Of a DNA stretch of 45,195 bases, positions 1 through 8,210 are shown one piece after another. This DNA is from Methyloversatilis universalis. Its GTDB lineage: Bacteria; Pseudomonadota; Gammaproteobacteria; Methylococcales; Methylococcaceae. Position 1 is the stretch's first letter; every line of letters begins with the position of its first letter. The notes beneath the pieces are model-generated. The model was not told the origin of the DNA and searched no databases. It saw only the letters and a list, made by a program, of their open reading frames with translations. Location of the stretch: the NCBI GenBank assembly GCA_020723665.1, contig DYIL01000020.1, positions 1-45,195 of the forward strand, in the 5' to 3' direction. The position numbers were made by a program, and so were the translations under genes.

Positions 1-331
1 TGGCGAGCGCGAAGGCACGTACCGGATGACCAACATGGTGCTGCAGTCGCAGGCGAGCTGGGGTGCAATCGAGCGCGTCGAGAAAGGCAAGCGCCTCGTG
101 CGGCTGAAACCCCTGGTGCTCAGTGATGCACAAACGGTTGTCTGGCTGATCGAGGCGGCCTTGCGCTACGGCGGTAAATCCGTGTCCGTGCAGGCCCTGT
201 CGTCCATGGCTGTACTTTACCCGTTTGTTCTCGATCAGCCCCTGGGCTATCTGGCATCACAAAGCCCGCACCTTGTTTTGCATGCGCAAGGCCCGGGCAG
301 CCAGGTGATCGGTTTGAGTACAGGCGATTGA
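1..331 (+). CDS. C-terminal end of an unrecognised protein (partial)
   Basis: The reading frame is open from the first bases of the window (codons from position 2) and runs to a TGA at 329-331, so this is the last ~109 codons of a gene that starts outside. The visible part contains TNMVLQSQASWGAIE, then WLIEAALRYGGKSVS and a hydrophobic LSSMAVLYPFVL, which has the look of a helical, winged-helix-like C-terminal domain. I do not recognise the family. No membrane segment or catalytic motif is visible. An internal ATG at 26 is probably not the start because the coding pattern continues upstream of it. Confidence 0.55.
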   Translation, partial: GEREGTYRMTNMVLQSQASWGAIERVEKGKRLVRLKPLVLSDAQTVVWLIEAALRYGGKSVSVQALSSMAVLYPFVLDQPLGYLASQSPHLVLHAQGPGSQVIGLSTGD

Positions 332-965
332 GGTTCGACTCTAAAGGTGCGAGTTCCAGTAATGAAGTTGTACAAGTTGACGATAAGCGTTAAGAAAAAC
401 AGAATGCACGGCGATTTCAAGAGATGACCAGCCTGAGCCTCTCTTCACTACATAGGATGTGAAGGTAGAGCTCGTTGCTAGAGGTCACGACTTTGTACCG
501 CCCGGTCACGTCCGAACGGCGAGCATCCGCGACATGTTTGGCTGGTGGCCCGGCGAGTTGCTGACTGATGCCATCACCCAGAGCCAGACCAAGCCGTGTT
601 CTCTCTCAACTATTGAACATGGTATTCCTCATGGTATCAGAGATACGTATTGAGAGAACTCGTAGTAGATAACGGGGTTTTTTGATTTATCGATAATCGA
701 GTGGGAGTGACCTGGCAACGTCTGGCAAATACAGGCAGTACGCTATCGGTCGAAACTGGTGCGGACAGCGGCGGATCGCAGTGCGCCATGGAGTTGGCCA
801 CACTCAAGTCGCCACGGGATGCCTTTATCAGGGTTGCTTTGCCGTGTTAAAATAAATTAAAAAATAACAGAAAACCCGTACGATAATGCGCTTTGTTAGC
901 CTGCGCAAAGCACCTACTGATCCGCTCCAGCCCATGCCATGGGCGTGGGTTTCGTCTGTAGGAGG

Positions 966-1003
<38 letters not shown>

Positions 1004-1061
1004 CGATAATTTCCCATCCTGCGGCGCACTTCAGGCCCGCTATTTTCGTCGATTTTTGCCT

Positions 1062-1092
1062 AAGGCCGACGCGCGCGCGCGTCGGCCTTTTT
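1062..1092 (+). terminator. Rho-independent-like terminator, GC-rich palindrome plus T run
   Basis: AAGGCCGACGCG pairs with CGCGTCGGCCTT around a short CG-rich centre and is followed by TTTTT. The stem is symmetric with A-rich 5' flank, so it could terminate transcription on either strand. There is no intact gene immediately upstream on the plus strand; the gene it served may have been lost. Confidence 0.6.
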
Positions 1093-1206
1093 GCTTTTTC
1101 GCGCCGCCGGTTCGCACTGCGCTGACCGATGGCGGATGTGTCGTTCCTTGTTTCCGCGTTTCGCGATCCGTCGTATCCATCTGCCACTTACTTCAGGAGG
1201 ACGCTC

Positions 1207-1690
1207 ATGGCTCTCGTCAAGAAAACCGCTGCATCTTCATCCACCGCTGGCGCCGAGGCCGGCAAGTCGAACGCCGCCATCGAGGCGGCGCGCGCGGGTG
1301 AAGCCGGCCGCGGCTTCGCGGTGGTAGCCGATGAACCTAAATCCGGCAGTTGGATACACCCGGAAAAGCGCCAGGCCATCATCCCCAGCCCTTCTCCCAA
1401 AGGAGGAAGTCTTCGGGTATCTCAGCGAGATCAGCGGCAAGACGCGGCAGGCAATGGAAAAGGTGCATGAGGACATCCTCACCGCCTTGGGGCTGCTCCA
1501 ATTCCAGGATGTCGCCCGCCAGCAGGTGGAGCACGTGCAGACGGTGCTCGACCAGCTCGCTGCTCACTTCGCAGCGGTGACCGAGGCGCTGCGCGAGAAA
1601 CACGTCATGCACGCCCAACGCGTCACCCACGACGCCGTGCTGGGCCGCGCCACGAAAGCCGACGACCGCCCGACCATCGAGCTGTTCTGA
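1207..1690 (+). pseudogene. Methyl-accepting chemotaxis protein, internally deleted and interrupted
   Basis: The start (ATG 1207, preceded by AGGAGG) gives MALVKKTAASSS and then jumps straight into NAAIEAARAGEAGRGFAVVADE, the highly conserved signalling hairpin of chemotaxis receptors. All sensor, membrane and HAMP parts are missing. After VVADE the sequence turns into a dispersed intergenic repeat (about 1333-1412) and the coding signal resumes in another frame: EISGKTRQAMEKVHEDILTA and then FQDVARQQVEHVQTVL to the stop at 1690. At least two lesions are therefore present: an internal deletion and a repeat insertion with frameshift. An intact receptor would be several hundred residues. It is very unlikely to function. 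Confidence 0.8.
1333..1412 (+). repeat. Partial copy of dispersed repeat family A inside the receptor pseudogene
   Basis: CCTAAATCCGGCAGTTGGAT and CATCCCCAGCCCTTCTCC match, base for base over most of the length, the left half of the complete element at 13567-13742. The right half is absent. It marks the point where the chemotaxis gene is broken. Confidence 0.7.
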
Positions 1691-1694
1691 GGCT

Positions 1695-1889
1695 ATGCAG
1701 GTCATCGCCATCTCCAACCGCAAGGGCGGCACCGGCAAGACCACGGTGGCCGTCAACCTCGCCGCCGAATGCGCGGCGCGGGGCAAGCGCGTGCTGCTCA
1801 TCGACCTCGACTCGCAAGGCCATTGCGCCGTGGGATTGGGCGTGAAAGCCAGCGGCACGGCGGTGCACCGGCTGGACGGAGGGGCTTGA
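1695..1889 (+). pseudogene. ParA-family ATPase, N-terminal stump
   Basis: The 64 codons read [17 protein letters not shown] (deviant Walker A of ParA/MinD ATPases) followed by [20 protein letters not shown] and [13 protein letters not shown]. The family is normally 200-300 residues, with further catalytic motifs; here the frame ends at VHRLDGGA. It starts 4 bases after the receptor pseudogene, so the two were probably one chemotaxis operon in which ParA positioned receptor arrays. The missing C-terminal part makes it a remnant; a short functional product cannot be excluded but is improbable. Confidence 0.7.
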
Positions 1890-1900
1890 GGAGGATCGTC

Positions 1901-4384
1901 ATGCACATACCGCGCGCTTCGGCTGATCCCATCGTTCTCGCCGCCGCACCTGCACTACTGCCGGCGCTCGCCGGGCTGCTGCCGCCTCTGCCCGCCATCA
2001 TCCCGCCGGGACAATACCCGATGCTGCATGCCGCGTTGGAGCTTCTGTGCGTGCTCGTCGCTCTCCTGATCTTCTCAACGCTGTGGAACGTCCGCGATCC
2101 CGGCCAGCCAGGGGTGTCGCTTCTCTTAGGCGCGGCCTTCCTCGGGGTGGGCGTGCTCGACTTCCTGCACCTGATAAGCTTTCCGGGCTTACCGGACTTC
2201 TTCACGCCGAATACGCCGCATAAGACGCTCATCCTGTGGCTGGCGGCGCGGCTGCTGCAAGGTTTTGGGCTGCTGCTGTATGCGGTCAATCCTCGCTGGC
2301 TGGACTGGCGCCGGGCGTGGCGCCTTGGCGGCCTTGCCGCGGTGGCGGTCTGGGTCGGGGGCGCGGCCTGGCTGGCTTTCTTCGCCCCTGAGCGGGTGCC
2401 GGCCACCTTCGTGCCCGGCGCGGGGCTCACCGCCTTCAAGCTCGGCGTGGAATGGCTGGTCATGGGCCTTTTCGCGGCCAGTGCTTTCTTCCTGTCGCGC
2501 CGGCGCGCGCCGGCACTGCTCGCCGTCTCGGCCTGGCTGATGATCGGCGCGGAGGCCGCCTTCACCCTCTATCGTCAGGTCGATGACACGCTCAATGCCC
2601 TGGGCCACATCTATAAACTGGCCGCCTATGCGCTGCTGTATCGCCACCTGTTCGTGCGCACCCTGCAAACCCAGGCCGAGGCGCTCGAGGCGGCGGTGGC
2701 TGAGGCCACCCGTCAGGGCGACATCTTCCGCCATCTGGTGGAGGCCGCGCCCGACGGCATCCTGCAGATCGATGCCCAAGGGCGCATCCGCCAGGCCAAC
2801 CCGGCGGCGCTCACGATGTTCGGCTATACCGGCGCCGAACTCGTCGGTCAAAGTGTGGAAATCCTGCTGCCCGAAAAATGCCGCCGCCGCCACGCCGGCT
2901 TACGCGCCGCCTGGAAGGCGCACCCTCGGGACCGGCCCATGGGCACCGCGTCCGATCTCACCGCCCGGCGGCGGGACGGCAGCGTCTTTCCCGTCGATAT
3001 CGCCCTCGCGCCCTTGCAGGACGGCCAGGCGCAGGCGGTCGCCTTCGTGCGCGACATCACCGAGCGCAAGGACTACGAGGAACATTTACGTCACCGCGCT
3101 ACGCACGATGCGCTCACCGGGCTGCCCAACCGCGTACTGTTCATGGACCGGCTCGTCTAGGCCATCGCCCAGGCGGGGCGCGAGGGCAAGCGCGTCGGTG
3201 TATTGTTGCTCGACCTGGACAATTTCAAGCTCGTCAACGACAACTTCGGCCATCTCCAGGGGGATGCCTTGTTGATGGAGGTGGCGACGCGTCTCCAGGC
3301 AGCGATGCGCGCCGGCGACACCCTGGCGCGGCTGGGGGGCGACGAATTCGCCGTCGTGCTGGCCAGCCTGGAAAACGAGGCGCAGGCGCTGTATGCCGCC
3401 GAGCGCCTGTTGGGGGTGTTGAGCCAGCCGGTGCGGCTCGGAGATCGCGAGATCGTGCCGGGGGCGAGCATCGGACATTGCCTTTTTCCCGGCGACGGCG
3501 ACACAGCCGAAACCCTGCTGCGCCATGCGGATGTGGCCATGTATGCCGCCAAGGCGGCCGGGCGTGGCATGGCGGTGGGCTTCCGCGCCGAGATGGAAGG
3601 CAGCACGGCGGAGGATTTGCGCCTCCTCTCGCGCCTTAGGCTGGCGCTCGCAAGCGGCGCCCTGGCCCTGCACTATCAGCCCCAGGTGGAGGCGGCGACA
3701 CAGCGCATCCTCGGCGCCGAGGCCCTGCTGCGCTGGGACGATGGCGAGCTCGGGCCGGTGTCGCCGGCGCGTTTCATTCCTATCGCCGAGGAGTCGGGTT
3801 TGATCCTGCCGCTCGGCGACTGGGTGATCGATGCGGCCTGCCGGCAGATCGCCGCCTGGCGGGCGCAAGGCATCGAGCTCCCGGTGGCGGTGAATCTCTC
3901 GGTTCACCAATTCATGCAGACCGATCTGGTCGGCAAAATCCGTGCCGCCTGCGCGCGCCACGGCTGTCCGCCGCATCTACTCGAACTCGAAATCACCGAG
4001 AGCGCCGCGATGCAAAGCCCGGAACTCACCCGCCGGCAACTGGCCATGCTGGCCGAGGCGGGGTTTGCCATCGCGCTGGACGACTTCGGCACCGGTCACT
4101 CCTCGCTCGGCCGTCTGGCGCTGTTGCCGGTGGGCAAGCTCAAGATCGACCGCAGCTTCGTCGCCGATGTGCCGGGGAGTCCCAGCCACGAGACCATCCT
4201 GCGGGCCGCCATCGGCCTGGCGCACGAGCTGGGCATGAAGCTCGTCGCCGAAGGAGTGGAGACCGAAGCGCAGAGAAACTTCCTGCGCCACCATGGCTGT
4301 TCCATCTACCAAGGCTGGCTGTTCAGCAAGGCCGTGCCGGCGGAACGGTTTGCGGCGCTGGTTTCGGCGCAGAAGGCGGTTTAG
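1901..4384 (+). pseudogene. MASE3-PAS-GGDEF-EAL cyclic-di-GMP enzyme split by an in-frame TAG
   Basis: From ATG 1901 (GAGGAGG upstream) one frame runs to 4384 with a single interruption, TAG at 3158-3160 (codon 420 of 827). Part one has a multi-helix membrane sensor of the MASE3 type (about residues 35-240: LLELLCVLVALLIFSTLWNV, FLGVGVLDFLHLI) and a PAS domain (270-390: FRHLVEAAPDGILQID). Past the stop, the same frame continues into an intact GGDEF domain (LGGDEFAVVLAS, near 480) and an EAL domain (GAEALLRW near 605, DDFGTGHSSL, KIDRSFV). The TAG sits where relatives often have CAG, so one C-to-T change explains it. The downstream part has no good start site of its own. It would have made or degraded c-di-GMP at the inner membrane. 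Confidence 0.85.
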
Positions 4385-4875
4385 GTGGAGGCGCGCCGCC
4401 TCGTCTCCGGAAACTCGCCGCTTCGCCGGCCGCCCAGACCTGAAGCAGGGTGCCGTAAAAGCCGAAAATGCGGGCTGGGTTGAGCGACGAAACCCAGCAT
4501 TTTCAGCCGGTTGCTGGCATTCCTTCGTCATCCCAGCCGACTTTCGCGACACTCTCCTTGGGGAGAAGGGAATTTAGCCCCTCGCCCTCTGGGAGATGGG
4601 TTGGGGTAAGGGAATTCGGCGGCTGATGGAGCATCCCGGTCATTTCCGAAATTCAACTTAGGGAAGCTCTGACTAAGTCCTTCGGCAGGCTCAGGACAGG
4701 CTCCGCGTTTCCGGCGATCATGCCGACGCCGCTACCTTTAAGGATATTTTCCGATTGTTCAATAAACGGAATTACCTGACCGAAAACGACGGGGCATACC
4801 TGCCCCGTAGGAACACCTCAAAGTTTTTCGAGGTGCTCTTTCATTTTTGTAATTGGGTGGGATAATCGCCTGACC
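4385..4875. other. Intergenic region with repeat fragments and hairpins
   Basis: No gene is seen. From the left: an inverted repeat at 4464-4508 (GAAAATGC...CTGGGTT against AAACCCAGCATTTTC), then the right half of repeat family A (about 4551-4657: GCCCCTCGCCCTCTGGGAGA, GGCGGCTGAT), then the left end of repeat family B at 4658-4680 (GGAAGCTCTGACTAAGTCC) running into the motif TTCGGCAGGCTCAGGACAGG. A small hairpin, CACCTC...GAGGTG, near 4813-4835 followed by T-rich sequence precedes tadA. Confidence 0.7.
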
Positions 4876-5328
4876 GTGATACCGAGTGACGAAAACTGGA
4901 TGCGCCACGCCCTGGCGCTCGCCGAACGGGCCAACAGCATGGGCGAAGTACCTGTGGGCGCGGTGCTGGTAAAGAACGACGCGCTGATCGCCGAAGGCTG
5001 GAACTGCCCGATCGGCACGAACGATCCCACTGCCCACGCCGAGATCATGGCGCTTAGAGCAGCCGGCGTGCGGCTGGGCAACTACCGGCTGGTCGATACC
5101 GTTCTTTACGTAACTTTGGAACCCTGCGTGATGTGTATGGGCGCGATCGTTCACGCGCGCGTGAAGCGGCTCGTGTTCGGCGCCCCGGATCCCAAGCGGG
5201 GCGCCGTCTGCAACGCATTGCAACTCGCCGATACCGAGTTTCTCAACCATAAGGTCGAATATCGGGGCGGCGTCCTGGAGGAGGACTGCGGCCATCTCCT
5301 CAGACGGTTCTTCCAGGAAAGACGCTAG
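4876..5328 (+). CDS. tadA: tRNA-specific adenosine deaminase TadA
   Basis: TadA converts adenosine 34 to inosine in the anticodon of tRNA-Arg(ACG), a zinc-dependent hydrolytic deamination in the cytoplasm. The 150-residue product has the full signature: THAEI-type motif as PTAHAEIMALR (zinc-binding His and proton-shuttling Glu) and PCVMCMGAI (two zinc-binding Cys), with the typical C-terminal RRFFQERR. The start is GTG 4876, giving MIPSDENWMRHALALA, which matches the usual N-terminal helix; an ATG at 4900 would trim it by eight residues. It converges on mltF and overlaps its stop by a few bases. Intact and probably essential. Confidence 0.95.
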   Translation: MIPSDENWMRHALALAERANSMGEVPVGAVLVKNDALIAEGWNCPIGTNDPTAHAEIMALRAAGVRLGNYRLVDTVLYVTLEPCVMCMGAIVHARVKRLVFGAPDPKRGAVCNALQLADTEFLNHKVEYRGGVLEEDCGHLLRRFFQERR

Positions 5329-6884
5329 GCGCCCGCCGATCGGGATTTTTCCGGTGCCATAGCCATCCTGCCAATCTTGTTCTTCTCGGTAAGCCAAACC
5401 AGAAGATCGTAATACCGGCGTATGCTGTTGACATAATGAACGGCCACGCCGCCACGGGCTTTACCGTACTTGGTCTTCCGATACCAGCGGGGCTTACTGA
5501 GCAAGGGCAGCACTTTCTTGATTTCGATCCACTTATCGGGATCGCCGCCGCGTTTTACGACCAGATTCCGGGCGTCCTCGATATGGCCATACCCCAGGTT
5601 GTAGGCAGCCAAGGCGTACCAAGTGCGATCCGGATCCTCGATCTGTGGCGGAATACTCGCCAAGGTCTGTCGAAGATAGGATGCGCCACCCCAAATGCTT
5701 TGAGCCGGATTGAATCGGTCTTTTACCTTCAGTTCCTTGGCGGTGGCTCCGGTCAACATCATCAGACCACGAACGCCTTCAGCCGAAACAGCCGTGCTGC
5801 GCCATTTGGACTCCTGATAGGCAATGGCCGCCAGGAGTCGCCAGTCCAGGTCGTGACGCTTGGCGGCCTGTACGAACAGGCGCTTGTATTTGGGCAGGCG
5901 GGTCAGATAATCGCGACGCAACGCGCTGTCCAAAGCCGCATCGAATGCTTCCGCATGGCCGTAATAGCGATCGATCAATTGATCGAGCGTCTTGTTCTCC
6001 TTCATCTCCCTGAAGAAACGAACGGTCTCGTCGTACAGGCTGCTGTCCTCCGACATGGGCAAAGCCCAGGCGAGTTCCCGGGTTTTGCCGATATCGAAGG
6101 CAACGCGCAGGTTGGGGTAAAAGCGGCGCATGATCAGAGCCTGATCCGAATTTGCGACCGTGTAATCGACCAATCCTTCACTGACGAGAAACAGGAGTTC
6201 GTGAACGTCCTGATCGAAATTGATACGCCAATCAAGCTGGCGATATTTCCGCTTCAGTGTCTTGAGGGTATTCACATGGCCGGTGCCCGCCGAAACTTCC
6301 AGTACGCCGCCGGCCAAATCGGCGACGTTGTTCGGACGCGGACGACTTTCGCTGTAAAGAACTTGTTCGGTAAGAACCCGGTAAGGCGGCCCGAAGCGCA
6401 GTTTCTTTTTCCGCGCCTCATCGACCAGCAATCCCGCTGCCGCGATATCCGCCTTTCCTTCATCGAGCGCTTGGATCGCCTGTTTGGCCGAATCCGCCAC
6501 GATAAATTTCACTTTGACGTCGAGTCGCTTGGCAAACAGCTCGGCCAAATCATGCTCCAAGCCCGCCGCGCCGTTGCTGCTTTCGTAATAAGTGGAAGGG
6601 CCATACCGGGTAACGACCCGCAGTTCACCGGATTGCTTGATCCGTTTCAACTGCGTTAGCGGCGGGGATGTTTCTTGAGTACAACCCGAGAAAGAAGCTG
6701 TGACGAAAAGATAAACGAGGAAACGGACGAGTCTGGATTCTTTAAACAGTGATTTTTCTGGTTGCCCCCTTTTAAATTGTCTTCTTTCGTCTACATTTTT
6801 TTCGTGTTCTAAACTTCGGCCCAAGGTGTCTTTCAGGTTTAGGCCGAAGGGCATGACTTCCGACAAATTCATGTCCCCCACCAT
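5325..6884 (-). CDS. mltF: Membrane-bound lytic murein transglycosylase F
   Basis: MltF cleaves peptidoglycan between MurNAc and GlcNAc with anhydro-sugar formation, anchored in the outer membrane. The 519-residue product has a periplasmic solute-binding-like domain (about 80-325: RVVTRYGPSTYYESSNG, FDQDVHELLFLVSEG) and a C-terminal SLT domain with catalytic Glu in AIAYQESKWRSTAVSAEG. The lipobox is FSGC, so Cys68 would be lipidated. Odd point: 50 charged residues precede the hydrophobic FLVYLFVTASFSG. No ATG, GTG or TTG lies closer to the signal peptide than codon 11, so either the start is unusual or the 5' end has been altered. Confidence 0.93.
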   Translation of the reverse strand: MVGDMNLSEVMPFGLNLKDTLGRSLEHEKNVDERRQFKRGQPEKSLFKESRLVRFLVYLFVTASFSGCTQETSPPLTQLKRIKQSGELRVVTRYGPSTYYESSNGAAGLEHDLAELFAKRLDVKVKFIVADSAKQAIQALDEGKADIAAAGLLVDEARKKKLRFGPPYRVLTEQVLYSESRPRPNNVADLAGGVLEVSAGTGHVNTLKTLKRKYRQLDWRINFDQDVHELLFLVSEGLVDYTVANSDQALIMRRFYPNLRVAFDIGKTRELAWALPMSEDSSLYDETVRFFREMKENKTLDQLIDRYYGHAEAFDAALDSALRRDYLTRLPKYKRLFVQAAKRHDLDWRLLAAIAYQESKWRSTAVSAEGVRGLMMLTGATAKELKVKDRFNPAQSIWGGASYLRQTLASIPPQIEDPDRTWYALAAYNLGYGHIEDARNLVVKRGGDPDKWIEIKKVLPLLSKPRWYRKTKYGKARGGVAVHYVNSIRRYYDLLVWLTEKNKIGRMAMAPEKSRSAGA

Positions 6885-6927
6885 TTAGTTCTCAACAAGA
6901 GTGTCGTATCATATCAGTCTTTTCCCG

Positions 6928-7020
6928 GGAGAGGTACCGAAGCGGTCATAACGGCGCCGACTCGAAATCGGATGGGGGCAGAAATGTCCCACGAGGGTTC
7001 GAATCCCTCCCTCTCCGCCA
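6928..7020 (+). tRNA. tRNA-Ser (CGA)
   Basis: The acceptor arms GGAGAGG and CCTCTCC pair, followed by discriminator G and an encoded CCA at 7018-7020. The anticodon stem-loop CCGACTCGAAATCGG displays CGA. The long variable arm (TGGGGGCAGAAATGTCCCA) is typical of serine tRNAs, and the T arm GAGGGTTCGAATCCCTC is canonical. It reads away from mltF. Its 3' end abuts a degraded foreign-looking ATPase gene. Confidence 0.96.
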
Positions 7021-7022
7021 AA

Positions 7023-7610
7023 TCAATAAGTTACGACTAGTTTTGTAGCCCCCCTGAGTTCCTTTCCCATCGACGTAGTGCATGACGTTACGCGCCTTGG
7101 GAGGCTCTCCAAGCTATCCATGCCTCGACTTCCACACGGATCGAGACCCTTCATGTCAAGATAGCTGTCATCCCTGCGCGTACTCAATTCGGTACGAACC
7201 GTCATCCCGCTGCATCGAACAAACAACTACTTGCTCTGCGTCGCAAGCCACACCTAGGTTTGCATTGCGAGTGACCATGATTACTTGGCGATGTTACTTC
7301 GCGCGGTTGGTGACACCGACAAGTAGGTGGTACACGGTCTCATTATCGAGGTTGTCCTCGGGCTGGTGTAACACAATTGGAATGCGGCCGCGGTCAACCA
7401 GAAGGTAGAAAATGACGAGCAGCGCCCCTCGCTGGCCGGGAGATGACCGTTCGAGCTCAACATTTCCCAACATAAGCCCATAACTCATGTCGGCATACGT
7501 CAAGCCGTAGACGAAATCATAGAGCTCCTACAAAGACCTATCGCTACGCAAGAGCGTCGAGACGTTTCTTCTCACGGCCACGCGGGTTGTGACCAATAAT
7601 GTTCGGCTCA
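7023..7610 (-). pseudogene. C-terminal ruin of an SMC/TrlF-like ATPase
   Basis: On the minus strand one frame reads LYDFVYGLTYADMSYGLMLG, then NVELERSSPGQRGALLVIFY, then IPIVLHQPEDNLDNETVYHL, a TAA at about 7295, and continues HRQVIMVTRNANLGVACDAE. These match in order the ABC-type signature (SPGQRG), Walker B (QPEENLD, here with the usual acidic residue replaced by His) and switch His motif (THNPNL, here TRNANL) of large SMC/RecF-like ATPases such as TrlF, often carried by defence islands. Further stops upstream, near 7530, and the missing N-terminal part show a decayed fragment. It lies directly against the tRNA-Ser gene, a common integration site. Confidence 0.72.
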
Positions 7611-7618
7611 TTTTTCGC

Positions 7619-7759
7619 TTAAGGAAACTCTGAACAAGTGGATTCCGTTCACGCCCTTCGACAGGCTCAAGAGAGCGTTCGACAAGCTCACCGCAAACGG
7701 AATCAATAGGTTACCGTTCGTCCTGAGTTCGTCGAAGAACTGAAGCGGAGCTTCCTTAA
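7619..7759. repeat. MITE-like repeat, family B
   Basis: The left end TTAAGGAAACTCTGAACAAG and the right end GCGGAGCTTCCTTAA form imperfect terminal inverted repeats. The inside contains the dispersed motif CCCTTCGACAGGCTCAAG and its reverse form. Other copies are at 19929-20086 and 43771-43882. The right terminus supplies the TAA stop codon of the neighbouring DUF3301 gene. Confidence 0.7.
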
Positions 7760-8097
7760 TTTCGCAGCCGTCCGTTGGACGCCACCAGGCGCAGCCCGAG
7801 GTTGAGCATCGCGACCTTATGGCCGAGCAGATGGACGCTCCCCCGGCGGCGGTTATCGCCGGTATCGCTGTACTCGAAGGAATACACCCGCGCCAAGGTC
7901 ATTTGCCCGTCTTCGTTCCTTTTGAGCCGCAGACTGCGTAGCGCTATCGTTTCGTCGAGCAGTTGCAGCCCTTCCGCTTCACAAGCCCTTCGCACGGCCT
8001 CGATGCCGGCTTCGCGCGCGGTGAAGCTGTCGAACCATAACCAGGCGAGTGCTCCCAAGACGAGGAGAATGACAATGTCCAAGATCGGTGACTCCAA
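7756..8097 (-). CDS. DUF3301 family small membrane-anchored protein
   Basis: The 113-residue product begins with one membrane helix (ILDIVILLVLGALAWLWFDSF), followed by the conserved DUF3301 core: AVRRACEAEGLQLLDETIAL, LRLKRNEDGQMTLARVYSFE, YSDTGDNRRRGSVHLLG. The function of the family is not known; it is found in many gammaproteobacteria. The listed start is a TTG; another TTG at 8082, with GGAG nine bases upstream, would give MDIVILLVLG and may be the true start. The final codons (SNGRLRN) and the stop come from the end of a family-B repeat, so the original C-terminus has probably been replaced. Confidence 0.85.
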   Translation of the reverse strand: MESPILDIVILLVLGALAWLWFDSFTAREAGIEAVRRACEAEGLQLLDETIALRSLRLKRNEDGQMTLARVYSFEYSDTGDNRRRGSVHLLGHKVAMLNLGLRLVASNGRLRN

Positions 8098-8210
8098 TGG
8101 AACTCAAAACTGCGGAGTTCCGTCTGCTCTGCAAATGGGAGGCGTCATATTCACATGCCGTAACATCATCAGGACAACCGTGGTTCCGTCTCGCATTTCG
8201 AACGGCAGAA

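Noticed and set aside
459..653. 64-codon plus-strand frame
   Set aside because: No ribosome binding site, no recognisable motif, and it lies in a gene-poor repeat-bearing stretch.
4813..4850. Hairpin before tadA as a terminator
   Set aside because: The stem is only six base pairs, the loop is long and the T tract is interrupted; mentioned only as a hairpin.
5436..6659. 407-codon frame opposite mltF
   Set aside because: Antisense shadow; the minus strand clearly encodes a complete lytic transglycosylase.
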